A stretch of 64,000 nucleotides of DNA from Kumtagia sp963829135 (GCA_963829135.1 CAWHHO010000005.1:744001-808000), one strand, 5' to 3'; positions 53,320 to 63,355 are shown, numbered from the stretch's first letter. Numbers and translations are program-made. The notes: a model not told the origin generated them from the letters alone.

Positions 53320-54203
53320 GACGGCCGTCCTACCTTGAGGCGCGGGTCGAGATAGTCGCGCAGGCCCTCGCCAAGAAAGGTAAAGCCGAGCGTGGCGAGC
53401 ACCAGTGGCAGGCCACCGAAGATCACCATGAATGGCGCCGAGCGAATGCTGGTGTAGCCGTCATAGAGGATCGAGCCCCATGAGGGCGTCGGCGGGCGCA
53501 CGCCGAGGCCGAGGAAAGAGAGCCCTGCCTCCACCATGATCACCACCGGAATGTCCATCGACAGAAGTATGATCAGCGGGCCGACCACGTTCGGCAGGAG
53601 ATGGACCATGACGATGCGCACCGGACTGGCGTCCAGCAGGCGCTCGGCGAGGATGTAGTCGCTGTTCTTCAAGGCGAGCGTCTGCGCCCGTATCAGCCGC
53701 GCATAGCTCGGAAACGAGGTCGCGGCGATGACCAGTATCAGCGTGCCGGTACCCGCCCCCAGTACCGTGATGATGGCGAGCGCGAACATGATCATCGGCA
53801 GCGAATTCAGGCTATCGAACGTCAGAACCAGCATGGCATCGAGCCAGCGCGGCCCATAGCCGGCAATCAAGCCCAGCAACAGCCCGACCGCGCCGGCGAT
53901 CGCCACCGAAATCATGGCGATCATCAACGCCGTGCGGGCACCCCAGATGACACGCGACAGGAGGTCGCGGCCGAGATGATCCGTGCCGAACCAATGCGCA
54001 CCCGAGGGGGGCTGCAGCTTGTGCAGCACGTCGATCCTGGTTGGCGGATATGGCGCCAGCCAGGGCGCACAGGCAGCGGCGATGAGAAAGCCGGCCACGA
54101 GAATAAGCGCTGCGCAAGTGAACGGGTCGGCCAAAAGCGCGCGCAGCAGCGCAAACCGTTGCCGTCCAAAGTAGAGGGGCGCCATCTCAGTTGCGGAAGA
54201 CAT
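53316..54203 (-). CDS. DppC/OppC-type ABC transporter permease
   Basis: 295 residues with an N-terminal OppC-type region (HWFGTDHLGRDLLSRVIWGAR, in parts) and about six membrane segments. The EAA-like loop is present (SFLGLGVRPPTPSWGSIL). It overlaps DppB by 17 bases. Confidence 0.93.
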   Translation of the reverse strand: MSSATEMAPLYFGRQRFALLRALLADPFTCAALILVAGFLIAAACAPWLAPYPPTRIDVLHKLQPPSGAHWFGTDHLGRDLLSRVIWGARTALMIAMISVAIAGAVGLLLGLIAGYGPRWLDAMLVLTFDSLNSLPMIMFALAIITVLGAGTGTLILVIAATSFPSYARLIRAQTLALKNSDYILAERLLDASPVRIVMVHLLPNVVGPLIILLSMDIPVVIMVEAGLSFLGLGVRPPTPSWGSILYDGYTSIRSAPFMVIFGGLPLVLATLGFTFLGEGLRDYLDPRLKVGRPS

Positions 54204-55137
54204 CGCGCACCCTCGGGTCCAGCCGTGCGATCAGCAGATCCGCGGCAATGGTTATCGAGACGTAGATCGTCGTCATGATGAGTACCGTACCCATCACGAC
54301 GGGATAGTTTCGCGTATTGACCGCGTCGGTGATGAGCTTGCCGATACCGGGCCTCGCAAACACCGCTTCGACGAAGACCGCGCTGGAGAGGATACTGCCC
54401 AGTCCGACTGCGACAAGGGAAATGGTTGGGATGATGGCAATGCGCAGTGCGTATTTCGAGACGATCTTCCACTCCGGCAGGCCGAACGCGCGCGCGGTAC
54501 GGATATGCGGCTCGCCCATTACCTCCATCATCGATGCCCGCACCATGCGAGAAATGTAGCCGATCCAGCCAAGCGCAATGGCGAGCGCCGGCAGGATGAC
54601 CGCCTTGGCCTGGCTGGCGATGTCGCCCGTCTCGCCGGCGCCGATCGCCGGCAGCCATCGCAGAGTCACGGCGAAGACCAGCAATAGGTAGATGCCGATG
54701 ACGAAAGAAGGCACGGCGATGACGGCGACGGACAGCACGCCGATAACCGCGTCGGCAAGCGTGCCGCGCCGCATGACGGAAAGGCAACCAAGCGGCACGC
54801 CGATCAGCAACGCGACCATCAGCGCGGACAGACCCAGGATCAGCGTATTAGGAAGCGCTTCAAGAACCAGCCTGGAGACCGGGCGGTTCGACCAGACATC
54901 GAAGCCGAGATTGCCCGTTACTGCATTGCGGAAGAATTCGATGATCTGCCACCAGACCGGCTGGTCGAGGCCCATGCGCTCGATCAGCATCTGCTTCAGC
55001 TTCGGGGTGGCGCGTGGCCCCAACGCGACGCTGGCGGGATCGCCAGGCACCAGGAAAACCGCCGCATACATCACGATCATCACGAAGACGAGGATCAGGA
55101 GACCGAGGCCGATGCGCTTGACAGCGTATTTGAGCAT
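54187..55137 (-). CDS. DppB/OppB-type ABC transporter permease
   Basis: 316 residues, six membrane segments, with the family start YAVKRIGLGLLILVFV and the periplasmic loop LGPRATPKLKQMLIERMGLD (in parts). The EAA loop is ARAFGLPEWKIVSKYALR. It starts 15 bases after the hydrolase stop, so the operon runs hydrolase, DppB, DppC, DppD, DppF, binding protein. Confidence 0.93.
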   Translation of the reverse strand: MLKYAVKRIGLGLLILVFVMIVMYAAVFLVPGDPASVALGPRATPKLKQMLIERMGLDQPVWWQIIEFFRNAVTGNLGFDVWSNRPVSRLVLEALPNTLILGLSALMVALLIGVPLGCLSVMRRGTLADAVIGVLSVAVIAVPSFVIGIYLLLVFAVTLRWLPAIGAGETGDIASQAKAVILPALAIALGWIGYISRMVRASMMEVMGEPHIRTARAFGLPEWKIVSKYALRIAIIPTISLVAVGLGSILSSAVFVEAVFARPGIGKLITDAVNTRNYPVVMGTVLIMTTIYVSITIAADLLIARLDPRVRDVFRN

Positions 55138-55152
55138 CGTCTCCCGCTCCCT

Positions 55153-57171
55153 TCAGGCGAAGTTGCGCCTGATGCGCCGCGTTTGCGAAGCGCTGTGCAC
55201 AAGAAATCCGCGTTGTCGCGCCTCGAGCCGCCAGCTCAAGCGAAAATGCGTTTCGTCCGCGCTGAGTTCGGTGCGAGCAGAGACCTCCGTATCAGCGTCG
55301 CCGCTGGCGGTTGCCCAACGGTAGTCCGTGACGAGCCTCGCGGAAAGCGGATCATCCGGGCGGATCGTCATCGTATCTGCGTTGGCCGAGGAGACCGTGA
55401 TGCCACGATCCTCGAAACGCTGCCGCCCATGGTCTGAAACGAGCGCGATCGTCTGCTCGCCGCTGCCGACATTCTCGGTGACGATGCGCTGGTCGGAACC
55501 TTCACACAGGACGGTCGTCGGCACCGGAGGCGCGGTCTCGGCTTGCTCGAACCGCACATCGGCATCGCGCGGCGACGGCGGACGCACGGGCAGAACTATG
55601 GTGCTTTCGCCGAGCACGACGCTGAGCGTCGAGAGTTTTGGCTGCGGCCACAGGATCGGCCAGTGCTGGTTGGCGATGGCGAGCCGGATGCGATGGCCCT
55701 TCGGCACTATTCGGGCAAAATCGTTGAGCTTCAACTGCACGCGAAACGGCGTACCGACCGGACAAGGCGTAGGATGCTCATGGCTGTCGCGGTGGCTGAG
55801 GTTGAGCACGCCGTAGGTCATCAGCGCCGACGTACCGTCTGGATAGACGTCGCAGAGCCGCGCCGCCAGATTGACGTGCGGCTCGTCGACCGTCACCAGC
55901 AGGTCGAGCTCTGGTGCGCCCAGAAGCGTCGTGTCGTCCTCGAAAACAGGGGTGTCGAAGCACAGAGCCAGACCGTCTTCCCGGCGTTGATCGATCGGCA
56001 TGTCCGGGCAGCTTCCGCCATACCCGCCCCAGCGGCCGCAGTCGCGCCCCGCATTTGCAGGCGACCGCACCGCCATCGACCCGGCTTCTCCGCGTACGGC
56101 ATCGAGTGAGCCACGGTTGAGATGCATCGTCCGGCGCTCGATGCGCGGCGACGGCCATTGATCCTCGGCGGCCCAGGAGCCGGCATGGTCCGGGAGATAA
56201 TACGGCCTGGGAGGTTCCTCGCCCGTAATCCAGACCCGGTAGATCGGCTCGCTCATGATGCCGGTCTCTTCGCCGGCAAGCCAATATTTCCACCAGCGCA
56301 GCGCCTCCTGCAGATAGCCGATCAGAGGTCCGGGAGCGCTTCGGCACGGATAGGAGTGAGACCAGGGTCCGTTGATGCCCAGCTTTGGTCCGGGCAATTT
56401 CTCCAACAGGCGCGGCACGAAGTTCGAGTAGGAATCGTCCCACCCGCAAACCGCCATCACCGCGCATTCGATCTGCGAATAGTCTTCGCAAACCGAGCCG
56501 TGCTTCCAGTAGTCATCGCGGCACTGATGGTCGAGCCAGATCTCCGACATCGATCGCGCCTTCTTCAGCCGGCTTTCCCAGATCTCCCGCCAGCAATCGC
56601 CGACGATCTGCGGGTCCGCGGGCATGGCGGTCTTAACCAGCATGAAGTTGGACCACATTTCCTGCTCGGTCAGCAGCGCGCCGCCCATATAGTGAATGTC
56701 GTCGGAATAGCGGTCGTCGCTGGCGCAGAGCGTGATGATCGCCTTCAGCGCCGGCGGGCGCAGGGCAGCAACCTGCAGAGCGCTAAAGCCGCCCCACGAG
56801 ATGCCGGTCATGCCGACATTGCCGTTGCACCAGGACTGAGCGCTTAGATGCGCGATGATCTCAACAGCGTCCTGCTGCTCGCGGGCCAGATATTCGTCGG
56901 CCAGTTCGCCGCCGGAATCGCCACAGCCGCGGATATCGACGCGGACATAGGCGACGCCATGGCCGGCGATGAACGGGTGCATGTCCATATCGCGCTGAAC
57001 GGTGCCGTCGCGGCGCCTGTAGGGCACCATCTCGACAACGGTCGGTACCCTTGCATCGGTCAGGGGGCGCCACAGCGTGGTCGCTATCCGCGTCCCGTCA
57101 GCCAGCTCGATCCAGAACGGATCGACTGTTTCAACCGCAAAGGGGAAGCCGGTTCGTACCACGGCGCACAT
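55153..57171 (-). CDS. CocE/NonD-family serine hydrolase (X-Pro peptidase S15 like)
   Basis: 672 residues from the ATG at 57171; a further in-frame TTG lies inside the operator and is less likely. The nucleophile is Ser125 in GISWGG. VRVDIRGCGDSGGEL precedes it as the oxyanion-side strand. A C-terminal jelly-roll domain (~430 onward) is typical for CocE, glutaryl-7-ACA acylase and X-Pro dipeptidyl peptidases. It cleaves an ester or amide in the cytoplasm or periplasm; no signal peptide is evident. It heads the importer operon and has the regulon operator 11 bases upstream, so it probably processes the imported compound. Confidence 0.88.
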   Translation of the reverse strand: MCAVVRTGFPFAVETVDPFWIELADGTRIATTLWRPLTDARVPTVVEMVPYRRRDGTVQRDMDMHPFIAGHGVAYVRVDIRGCGDSGGELADEYLAREQQDAVEIIAHLSAQSWCNGNVGMTGISWGGFSALQVAALRPPALKAIITLCASDDRYSDDIHYMGGALLTEQEMWSNFMLVKTAMPADPQIVGDCWREIWESRLKKARSMSEIWLDHQCRDDYWKHGSVCEDYSQIECAVMAVCGWDDSYSNFVPRLLEKLPGPKLGINGPWSHSYPCRSAPGPLIGYLQEALRWWKYWLAGEETGIMSEPIYRVWITGEEPPRPYYLPDHAGSWAAEDQWPSPRIERRTMHLNRGSLDAVRGEAGSMAVRSPANAGRDCGRWGGYGGSCPDMPIDQRREDGLALCFDTPVFEDDTTLLGAPELDLLVTVDEPHVNLAARLCDVYPDGTSALMTYGVLNLSHRDSHEHPTPCPVGTPFRVQLKLNDFARIVPKGHRIRLAIANQHWPILWPQPKLSTLSVVLGESTIVLPVRPPSPRDADVRFEQAETAPPVPTTVLCEGSDQRIVTENVGSGEQTIALVSDHGRQRFEDRGITVSSANADTMTIRPDDPLSARLVTDYRWATASGDADTEVSARTELSADETHFRLSWRLEARQRGFLVHSASQTRRIRRNFA

Positions 57172-57181
57172 ATCCCGCAAA

Positions 57182-57211
57182 CGCCTTGTTGAACAATCGT
57201 ACAACAAGGCG
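57182..57211. promoter_or_regulatory. Operator B of the amine/betaine-type regulon
   Basis: A 30-base near-perfect inverted repeat: CGCCTTGTTG on the left and CAACAAGGCG on the right, with core AACAATCGTA. The inner 22 bases (57186-57207) match the reverse complement of the site at 45339-45360 with one change. It is 11 bases upstream of the hydrolase ATG, where a bound repressor would block transcription of the importer operon. Confidence 0.75.
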
Positions 57212-57421
57212 TTTGCTGTATCAACCCGGGATCGGGTTGCTGCTGCACGCCTGTCTCTGATTGGATTGCATGACCGGCAGGAAGTGGTGATGGCGATCGC
57301 TCAACCACTCACCAACGACCTCGCGAATATCGACATAAGGGGTGAGCACAGAGTCAAAGGGCCGCGCTGGAGATGAGCGCAGTACAAAAATCCTTGTGGA
57401 GGTGTGCCCGGTTCGGCGGGC

Positions 57422-58223
57422 TTACTGCCGATTGGAAAACAACTGATCGAGGATCTGCCGTTCCAGCAGGCCGAGTTCCGGGGCGCCGTGCCGCCGCGGG
57501 CGCGGCAGCGGCACATCGATGTCGAGCGCGATCCGGCCCCTGTCGATGACGACGACGCGGTCGGCGAGCGCGACCGCTTCGGCGACGTCATGCGTCACCA
57601 GCACCGCCGTAAAGCGCTGCTTCAGCCAGATGCGCTCCAGAAGCCCCTGCATCTCGATGCGGGTCAGCGCGTCGAGCGCGCCGAGCGGTTCGTCCAGCGC
57701 CAGGATTTGGGGGTGGCCGACCAGCGCGCGTGCCAGCGCCACGCGTTGCCTCTGGCCGCCTGACAGCACCGACGGCCAATCGCCGGCGCGGTCGCGCAAG
57801 GCCGACTTCGGCCAGCATCGCAAGCGCTTTTTCGCGGACCTCATCGCCCGTTGGCGAGGCCGGTCAGCCCGACCGCGACGTTTTCGGCGACCCGCGCCCA
57901 GGGCAGCAGGCGCGGCTCCTGGAACATGATGCGGCGTCAAACTGCGGTCGGCATCTTCCGTGATCGAGCGAGCCGGCTGTCGGCTTGTCGAGCCCCGCCA
58001 GCAGGCGCAGCAGCGTGCTCTTGCCGCAGCCGCTCTTGCCGATGATGGCAAGGAACTGGCCGGCCTCGACCTCGAAATCGATGCCGTCGAGCACGACCTT
58101 GTCGCCAAAGCGCTTTCCGATCTTGTTGAAGGAAAAGGCCGGCCGCCGCGCCGGATGAGGGAAAGCTCGCGCTGCGGGGGTTATGGCGAAGGCGCGGCGG
58201 TCGGCAAGGGTGGTGGCAGTCAT
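57422..58223 (-). pseudogene. ssuB: Frameshifted aliphatic sulfonate ABC ATPase (SsuB)
   Basis: The start at 58223 (MTATTLADRRAFAITPAAR) leads into FGDKVVLDGIDFEV and Walker A GKSGCGKST. After KPTAGS (near 57960) the frame changes, and further breaks lie near 57870 and 57800. The downstream frame restores the signature LSGGQRQRVALARAL and Walker B ILALDEPLGALD, then the Asp/His loop VLVTHDVAEAVALADRV. The joined length is about 265 residues. The motifs are intact. Confidence 0.83.
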
Positions 58224-58231
58224 GTCTGTCC

Positions 58232-59076
58232 TCACGCGGTCTGATAGGCGGGATGCCATTGAAGGGAGAGGCGTTCGAGCAGCCGCGCAAAGCTGTCGGC
58301 GAGCTTGCCGAGCAGCGCGTAGATCAGGATGGACAGCACGACGACGTCGATCAGCAGGAACTCGCGCGCCTGCATCGCCATGTAGCCGAGGCCGGACGAC
58401 GCCGAGATGGTCTCGGCGACGATCAGCGTCAGCCACATGATGCCGAGCGCATAGCGCAGGCCGACGAAGATCGCCGGCAGCGCGCCGGGCAGGATCACGC
58501 GCATGAACAGTTGGGTCGCGATTCATGCCGTAGATGCGGCCCATCTCGACCAGATGCGGATCGACGCCCTGGATGCCGAGCAGCGTGTTGACATAGATCG
58601 GGAAGAACACGCCGAGCGCCACGAGGAAGAGCTTTGCTTCCTCGTCGATGCCGAACCACAGGATGACCAGCGGGATCAGCGCCAGATGCGGGATGTTGCG
58701 GATCATCTGCAGCGTCGTGTCGGTGATGCCGCGTGAGCAGCGCGGACACGCCGTTGGCCAGGCCGAGCACGAAGCCGATCGAGCCGCCGATGGCAAAGCC
58801 CGCCAGGGCGCGGGCCGTGCTGACGCCGATGTTCTGGATGAGTTCGCCCGACTGCAGCAGCCGCCAGAATGCTTCGGCGACCGCGGTCGGCGCCGGCAGC
58901 ACATTCGGCGCGATCACGCCGGCGCGGGAGGCCACTTCCCAAGCCGAAGACGATCAGCGCCGGCAGCAGCCAGCCGATGCTGTTACGTCCGACCGGCCAA
59001 ATATCACGGCAAGCGTTGCTCCGCTTACGGCTGCGTTCGCTCTTTGCCCCGGCGATTGTATCGGCAGCGCGCTCAT
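58232..59076 (-). pseudogene. ssuC: Frameshifted aliphatic sulfonate ABC permease (SsuC)
   Basis: The start at 59076 overlaps the SsuD gene stop by four bases. Pieces in changing frames give NSIGWLLPALIVFGL, ASRAGVIAPNVLPAPTAVAEAFW, MIRNIPHLALIPLVILWFGID, PIYVNTLLGIQGVDPHLVEM and the EAA-loop region MRVILPGALPAIFVGLRYAL. The C-terminus ends WHPAYQTA. Breaks lie near 58990, 58935, 58735 and 58515. The order and lengths match SsuC (about 280 residues). Confidence 0.82.
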
Positions 59077-60246
59077 GAGGCCGCCTGCAGTCGGCGAGCG
59101 CCGTGATGGCCGACCGAGAACTCGTTGGCGATCTTGTCGCCCACCTGCCGGCGCGACGAGCCCAGCCCGAGCTTCGGGAACAGAAGCTCGGCGACGCGGT
59201 AGGCCTCCTCAAGATGCGGGTAGCCGGAGCCGATGATCGTGTCGATGCCGATCGCCTGATATTCGCGGATGCGCTCGGCGATCTGATCGGGCGTGCCGAC
59301 CAGCGCGGTGCCGGCGCCGCCGCGCACCAGTCCGACGCCGGCCCACAGATTGGGTCCAACCACAAGCTTGTCGCGCCGTCCGCCATGCAGCTCCGCCATG
59401 CGGCGCTGGCCGACGGAATCCATCTCCTTGAGGAAGCGTTGCTGGGCGTTTTCGATCTGTGCATCGGTGACATGGCTGATCAGCTTCGCGGCGGCGTTCC
59501 AGGCCTCTTCCTCGGTCTCGCGCACGATGAAATGCAGCCTGATGCCGAACGAAAGTTTGCGGCCCTTGGCGGTCGCGCCTTCTTGCGCCCGCTCGAGCTT
59601 TTCGGCCACCTGATGCACCGGCTCGCCCCAGGTCAGGTACTTGTCGACCTGCTCGGCGGCGAGATCCTGCCCGGCATCCGACGAGCCGCCGAAATAGAGC
59701 GGCGGCACAGGCTTCTGCACCGGCAGGATGTCCAGCCGGCCGCCGTCGACGCGGTAGTATTTGCCGTTGAAATCGACCTGTTCGCCCGACAGCAGCGCGC
59801 GCCAGATGGTCAGGAACTCGCCGCGCCTGCGCATAGCGCTCGTCATGCGGCATAAAGACGCCGTCGCCGGCGAGTTCGACCGGATTGCCGCCGACCACGA
59901 CATTGAGCAGCAGGCGGCCGTTGCTCAGCCGGTCGAGCGCTGCGGTCTGCCGCGCCGCGAAGGCCGGCGAGACCACGCCGGGGCGCAGCGCGACAAGGAA
60001 TTTCAGCCGCTCGGTATGCGCCGCAAGGCCCGTCGCGGTGATCCAGGAATCCTCGCAATTCTGGCCGGTCGGCAGCAGCACGCCGGGAAAGCCGAGCCGG
60101 TCGACCGCCTGGGCGATCTCCTTGAAGTAGCCGAACTCCGGCGGCCGCTGCTGCTGCTCGGAGCCGAGATAGCTGCCGTCGCCATGGGTCGGGATGAACC
60201 AGAAGAAGTCGAGCGGCTTCTCGGGTTCCACCACATTGATCGTCAT
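59073..60246 (-). pseudogene. ssuD: Frameshifted FMNH2-dependent alkanesulfonate monooxygenase (SsuD)
   Basis: The start at 60246 gives FFWFIPTHGDGSYLG and the flavin-binding region with RPGVVSPAFAARQTAALDRLS (in parts). Near 59825 one extra base moves the frame from HDERYAQA to RRGEFLTIWRALLSGEQVDF. The rest, including LYFGGSSDAG and the C-terminus RQVGDKIANEFSVGHHG, is intact. Joined, it is about 390 residues, the SsuD size. It desulfonates alkanesulfonates with reduced FMN from a partner reductase, probably the 62613 product. Confidence 0.88.
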
Positions 60247-60279
60247 CAGGACTTCTCCTTGGCTTCAGGATGGACGTGG

Positions 60280-61245
60280 TCAGTTCGTCGGCGCGATCCA
60301 GACGATCTCGCGCACGTTGATCTTGTTGGGGATGAGGCCCAGTTCAGCAAAGGTGTCGGCGATGCCCTGCTGCTTGGCGACCACCGCGTCGCTGATCGGC
60401 TGCACGTCGATTACATAGCGTTTCGAGGCGATCGTCTGCGATTCGAGGTCGACGCCGGTGGCCTCCGATGAAATCTTCGCCAGCTGGTCGCGATTCTCGT
60501 CGGCCCAGCGGGTGATCGCCGAGATCTCTTCCAGCGCGGCCTTCAGCACGTCCGGATGGTTCTGCGCAAAATCCTTGTTGGCGAGGTAGAACGAGTTGCT
60601 GTCGAGCTGTTTGTCGGTTGTGTCGATGAGGACGCGCGCATTGTGCTTGTTTTCAGCGATGGCGAAATACGGGTCCCAGATCGTCCACGCATCGACGCGC
60701 CCGGTTGAGAAGGCTGCGACCGCGTCGGCTGGCGCAAGATAGATCGGCTCGATGTCCTTGAAGGAGAGACCGTATTTTGCGAGCGCCTGGATCGTCAGAT
60801 TGTGCGAACTCGATCCCTTGGCGATCGCGACCTTCTTGCCCTTCAGGTCCTCGACCTTCTGGATCGTCGAATTTTTCGGAACGAGGATCGCGGAAGCCGA
60901 AGCTGGCGTGCTTGCAATGTAGACGAGATTGGCCTTGGCAGCCTGCGCGAAGATCGGCGGTGTATCACCGACGACGCCGATATCGACCGCACCGGCGCCC
61001 AGCGCCTCGAGGAGCGGCGGACCGAACTGGAATTCGACCCATTTTACCTTGTCGACGCCGATCTGCTTGAGGCGCTTCTCGAAAACTTGGCGCTGTTTGG
61101 CGATGACGAGGATCGCGCTGCCCTTTTGGTAGCCGACGCGGAACTCCTCAGGCTTATCCGCCGCCGTTGCGATGCCGGCGCTGAGCGCGCCGGACAGCAG
61201 TGTAGCGCCCATCAGTCCGGACAGGAAAATTCGTCGGTTGAACAT
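60280..61245 (-). CDS. ssuA: Aliphatic sulfonate-binding periplasmic protein (SsuA-like)
   Basis: 321 residues with a Tat-like signal (NRRIFLSGLMGAT, cleavage near ATAADKP). The family motifs GYQKGSAILVIAKQRQVFEKRL and VKWVEFQFGPPLLEALG and the binding segment IGVVGDTPPIFAQAA are present. It captures sulfonates for SsuBC. It is intact and sits directly upstream of ssuD. Confidence 0.9.
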   Translation of the reverse strand: MFNRRIFLSGLMGATLLSGALSAGIATAADKPEEFRVGYQKGSAILVIAKQRQVFEKRLKQIGVDKVKWVEFQFGPPLLEALGAGAVDIGVVGDTPPIFAQAAKANLVYIASTPASASAILVPKNSTIQKVEDLKGKKVAIAKGSSSHNLTIQALAKYGLSFKDIEPIYLAPADAVAAFSTGRVDAWTIWDPYFAIAENKHNARVLIDTTDKQLDSNSFYLANKDFAQNHPDVLKAALEEISAITRWADENRDQLAKISSEATGVDLESQTIASKRYVIDVQPISDAVVAKQQGIADTFAELGLIPNKINVREIVWIAPTN

Positions 61246-61289
61246 GATCTTTCCTTTCTCAACGTAAATTTGGGTAGAGGGCCGCCCGA

Positions 61290-62243
61290 TCAGTTGCCCG
61301 GCGGCGTCCAGACCGCGTCGGTAATCTTGATGGCGTTGGGGATCAGCCCGAGCTTGTAGAAACGGTCCGCGGTCGCCTGCTGGTTCGCGATGATTTCCTC
61401 ACTGATCGGGAAGATGCCGAATTTGGCGCGGTTGGCGGCGAGCGTCTGCGCCTCCAACGGCACTTTGGTGACCTCGTGAAGCGCTGCGGCAACCTCGTCA
61501 CGGTGCTTATCTGCCCAGTCGGCAGCCACTGACAGGGCAGCGGTCGTTGTCGTGACCACTTCCGGGTAGGCTTTGGCGAAATCGCGGTTGGACAGGAAGT
61601 AGGTATTGACTTGAAGCACTTCCGGGGAGCGCACGAGTGCCTTGGGCTGATAGTTCGTCTCTGCAATCGCCAGGAATGGATCCCAGATCGACCAGGCATC
61701 GACCTTGTCGCTTGCGAAGGCCGCAGCTGCATCCGCCGGCGGCAGGTAGACGGCGTCGATTTCATCGAAGCTTATGCCTTCCTTTTCCAATGCGGCGATC
61801 AGCAGATTGTGGGCGCTTGTTCCTTTGCCGACGGCAACGCGCTTGCCTTTGAGGTCCTTCACCGACTTGATGCTGGAGTCGGCTTTTGCGATGATCGCTT
61901 CACCCTCGCCGTTGCCGGGAAGGGCTGCGATATAGACAATCGCCGAGCCGGCCGACTGTCCGAAGATCGGCGGAGCATCACCGGTCCAGCCGACATTGAT
62001 GGCACCGACATTCAACGCCTCGACAAGCGGCGGTCCAGCCGTGAACTCGACCCAGGAAACGCTGATACCTTTTGGCTCCAACGCCTTCTCGATCAGTTGC
62101 TGCTGACGGGCGATCACCGGCAGGCCGGTCTTCTGATAGCCGATCTTGAGCTCCTTCAGGTCGTCTGCCTGAGCACCTGCGGTTGCCAGTGCGGCCACCG
62201 CGAGCAAGCCAGCCTGAAATGCACGTCGGGTGATTTTCCGCAT
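61290..62243 (-). CDS. Second SsuA-like sulfonate-binding protein
   Basis: 317 residues, a paralogue of the 60280-61245 protein (shared pattern GYQKTGLPVIARQQQLIEKAL, WVEFTAGPPLVEALN, VGWTGDAPPIFGQ). It has a Tat-like signal (TRRAFQAGLLAVAALA). Two tandem binding proteins before one transporter suggest a wider ligand range. It is the first gene of the minus-strand ssu operon. Confidence 0.9.
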   Translation of the reverse strand: MRKITRRAFQAGLLAVAALATAGAQADDLKELKIGYQKTGLPVIARQQQLIEKALEPKGISVSWVEFTAGPPLVEALNVGAINVGWTGDAPPIFGQSAGSAIVYIAALPGNGEGEAIIAKADSSIKSVKDLKGKRVAVGKGTSAHNLLIAALEKEGISFDEIDAVYLPPADAAAAFASDKVDAWSIWDPFLAIAETNYQPKALVRSPEVLQVNTYFLSNRDFAKAYPEVVTTTTAALSVAADWADKHRDEVAAALHEVTKVPLEAQTLAANRAKFGIFPISEEIIANQQATADRFYKLGLIPNAIKITDAVWTPPGN

Positions 62244-62612
62244 GAGACTTCTCCGTTACACGTTGCCGAGCAGTGCTAGCTTGCGACGAACGGAGTGAAG
62301 CTAGCTAAGTCTACAATCTTTATAGAGTTAAGAGATTTCAAAAATCGCCTGTGATCTAGAAAGGTTTTGCCCTATGGCGGCGATTCCTAGATTGGCCCCA
62401 TCGCGGAAGTCCGGGCTTCGGCGCGCGACATGCGAGCGAAGCTACTGTCGCAGCAGCGAGACGTCGGATCGCAGCTTTCGCAAAAATTTTCTTCTCGCTG
62501 TCGGGATTTTGCGCAATTTGGCTCCTAAACCGGCAATAACTTCAGAAACCCATTCCAATCACAGCCCGTTAATTCTAGTACTATGATAGACTTAAATGAT
62601 TGGAGCGAAGGC
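62244..62612. other. Divergent promoter region between the ssu operon and the FMN reductase gene
   Basis: About 370 bases, more AT-rich than the flanks. The only structure I see is GCTAGCTT (62275-62282) with AAGCTAGC (62298-62305), an eight-base inverted repeat upstream of the SsuA-like gene that could be a regulator site. An in-frame ATG at 62583 could be an alternative start of the FMN reductase. No other gene is apparent. Confidence 0.45.
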
Positions 62613-63233
62613 ATGGCCGATACCAGACCGAAGATCGTTGCTATCGCGGGAAACGTTCATCGTCCTTCAAAGTCGCGCGCTCTGGCTGAAGCGGTCGCCG
62701 GATCGGTTGTCGAGCGCATCGACGCACAGATCAGCGTTTTCGACATGCTCGACGCCGGTCCAGGCCTGGGAGCGGCCTACACCAGGACAGAATTGTCCTC
62801 GGACGCGCTCGCAATCGTCGAGGCTATCGAAAGGGCCGACGCCCTTATTGCCGTTTCACCCGTATACAAAGGCTCCTACACGGGCCTGTTCAAACACTTG
62901 TTCGATTTCGTCGCGCCGCTGGCGCTCGTCAACCGGCCAGTCGTCGTTGGCGCGACCGGTGGGGGCCATCGCCACGGACTGGTCGTCGAACACCAGCTAA
63001 GACCGCTCTTCGGCTTTTTCTCAGCACTAACGGTCCCGACCTCGGTCTATGCGAGCGACCACGAATTCGTCGGCGGCGTGCCAACAGACCCTGCGGTGAG
63101 AGAACGCATCGACCTTGCCGGCGCGCAGCTTGCGGCCCTGCTGCTCTCCCGTCGGACCACGGTAACCTTGAACGGCGTCCCCAGCTTCAAAGCGGCGGTG
63201 CCGCAGTCCGAGAAGCACCAACTGTCTGCATAG
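62613..63233 (+). CDS. NADPH-dependent FMN reductase (SsuE/MsuE-like)
   Basis: 206 residues from the ATG at 62613, with GAAGG just upstream; the in-frame ATG at 62583 is less likely. The flavodoxin-like fold shows AGNVHRPSKSRALAE (phosphate loop), the conserved SPVYKGSYTGLFKHLFD (in parts) and the GGGHRHGLVVEHQLRPLF segment. It supplies reduced FMN to SsuD, whose gene lies in the divergent operon. Confidence 0.88.
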   Translation: MADTRPKIVAIAGNVHRPSKSRALAEAVAGSVVERIDAQISVFDMLDAGPGLGAAYTRTELSSDALAIVEAIERADALIAVSPVYKGSYTGLFKHLFDFVAPLALVNRPVVVGATGGGHRHGLVVEHQLRPLFGFFSALTVPTSVYASDHEFVGGVPTDPAVRERIDLAGAQLAALLLSRRTTVTLNGVPSFKAAVPQSEKHQLSA

Positions 63234-63355
63234 GGCCTCAGAAACGACGTGACTCAACCGCTCGGAAACCCGATCAAAACCAGGGAGCCGATATCTGGAG
63301 CGCGTGACTATCGTTTCGCAACTGGCAAAAACACTCAATGGGAGGGTTTCAAGCC

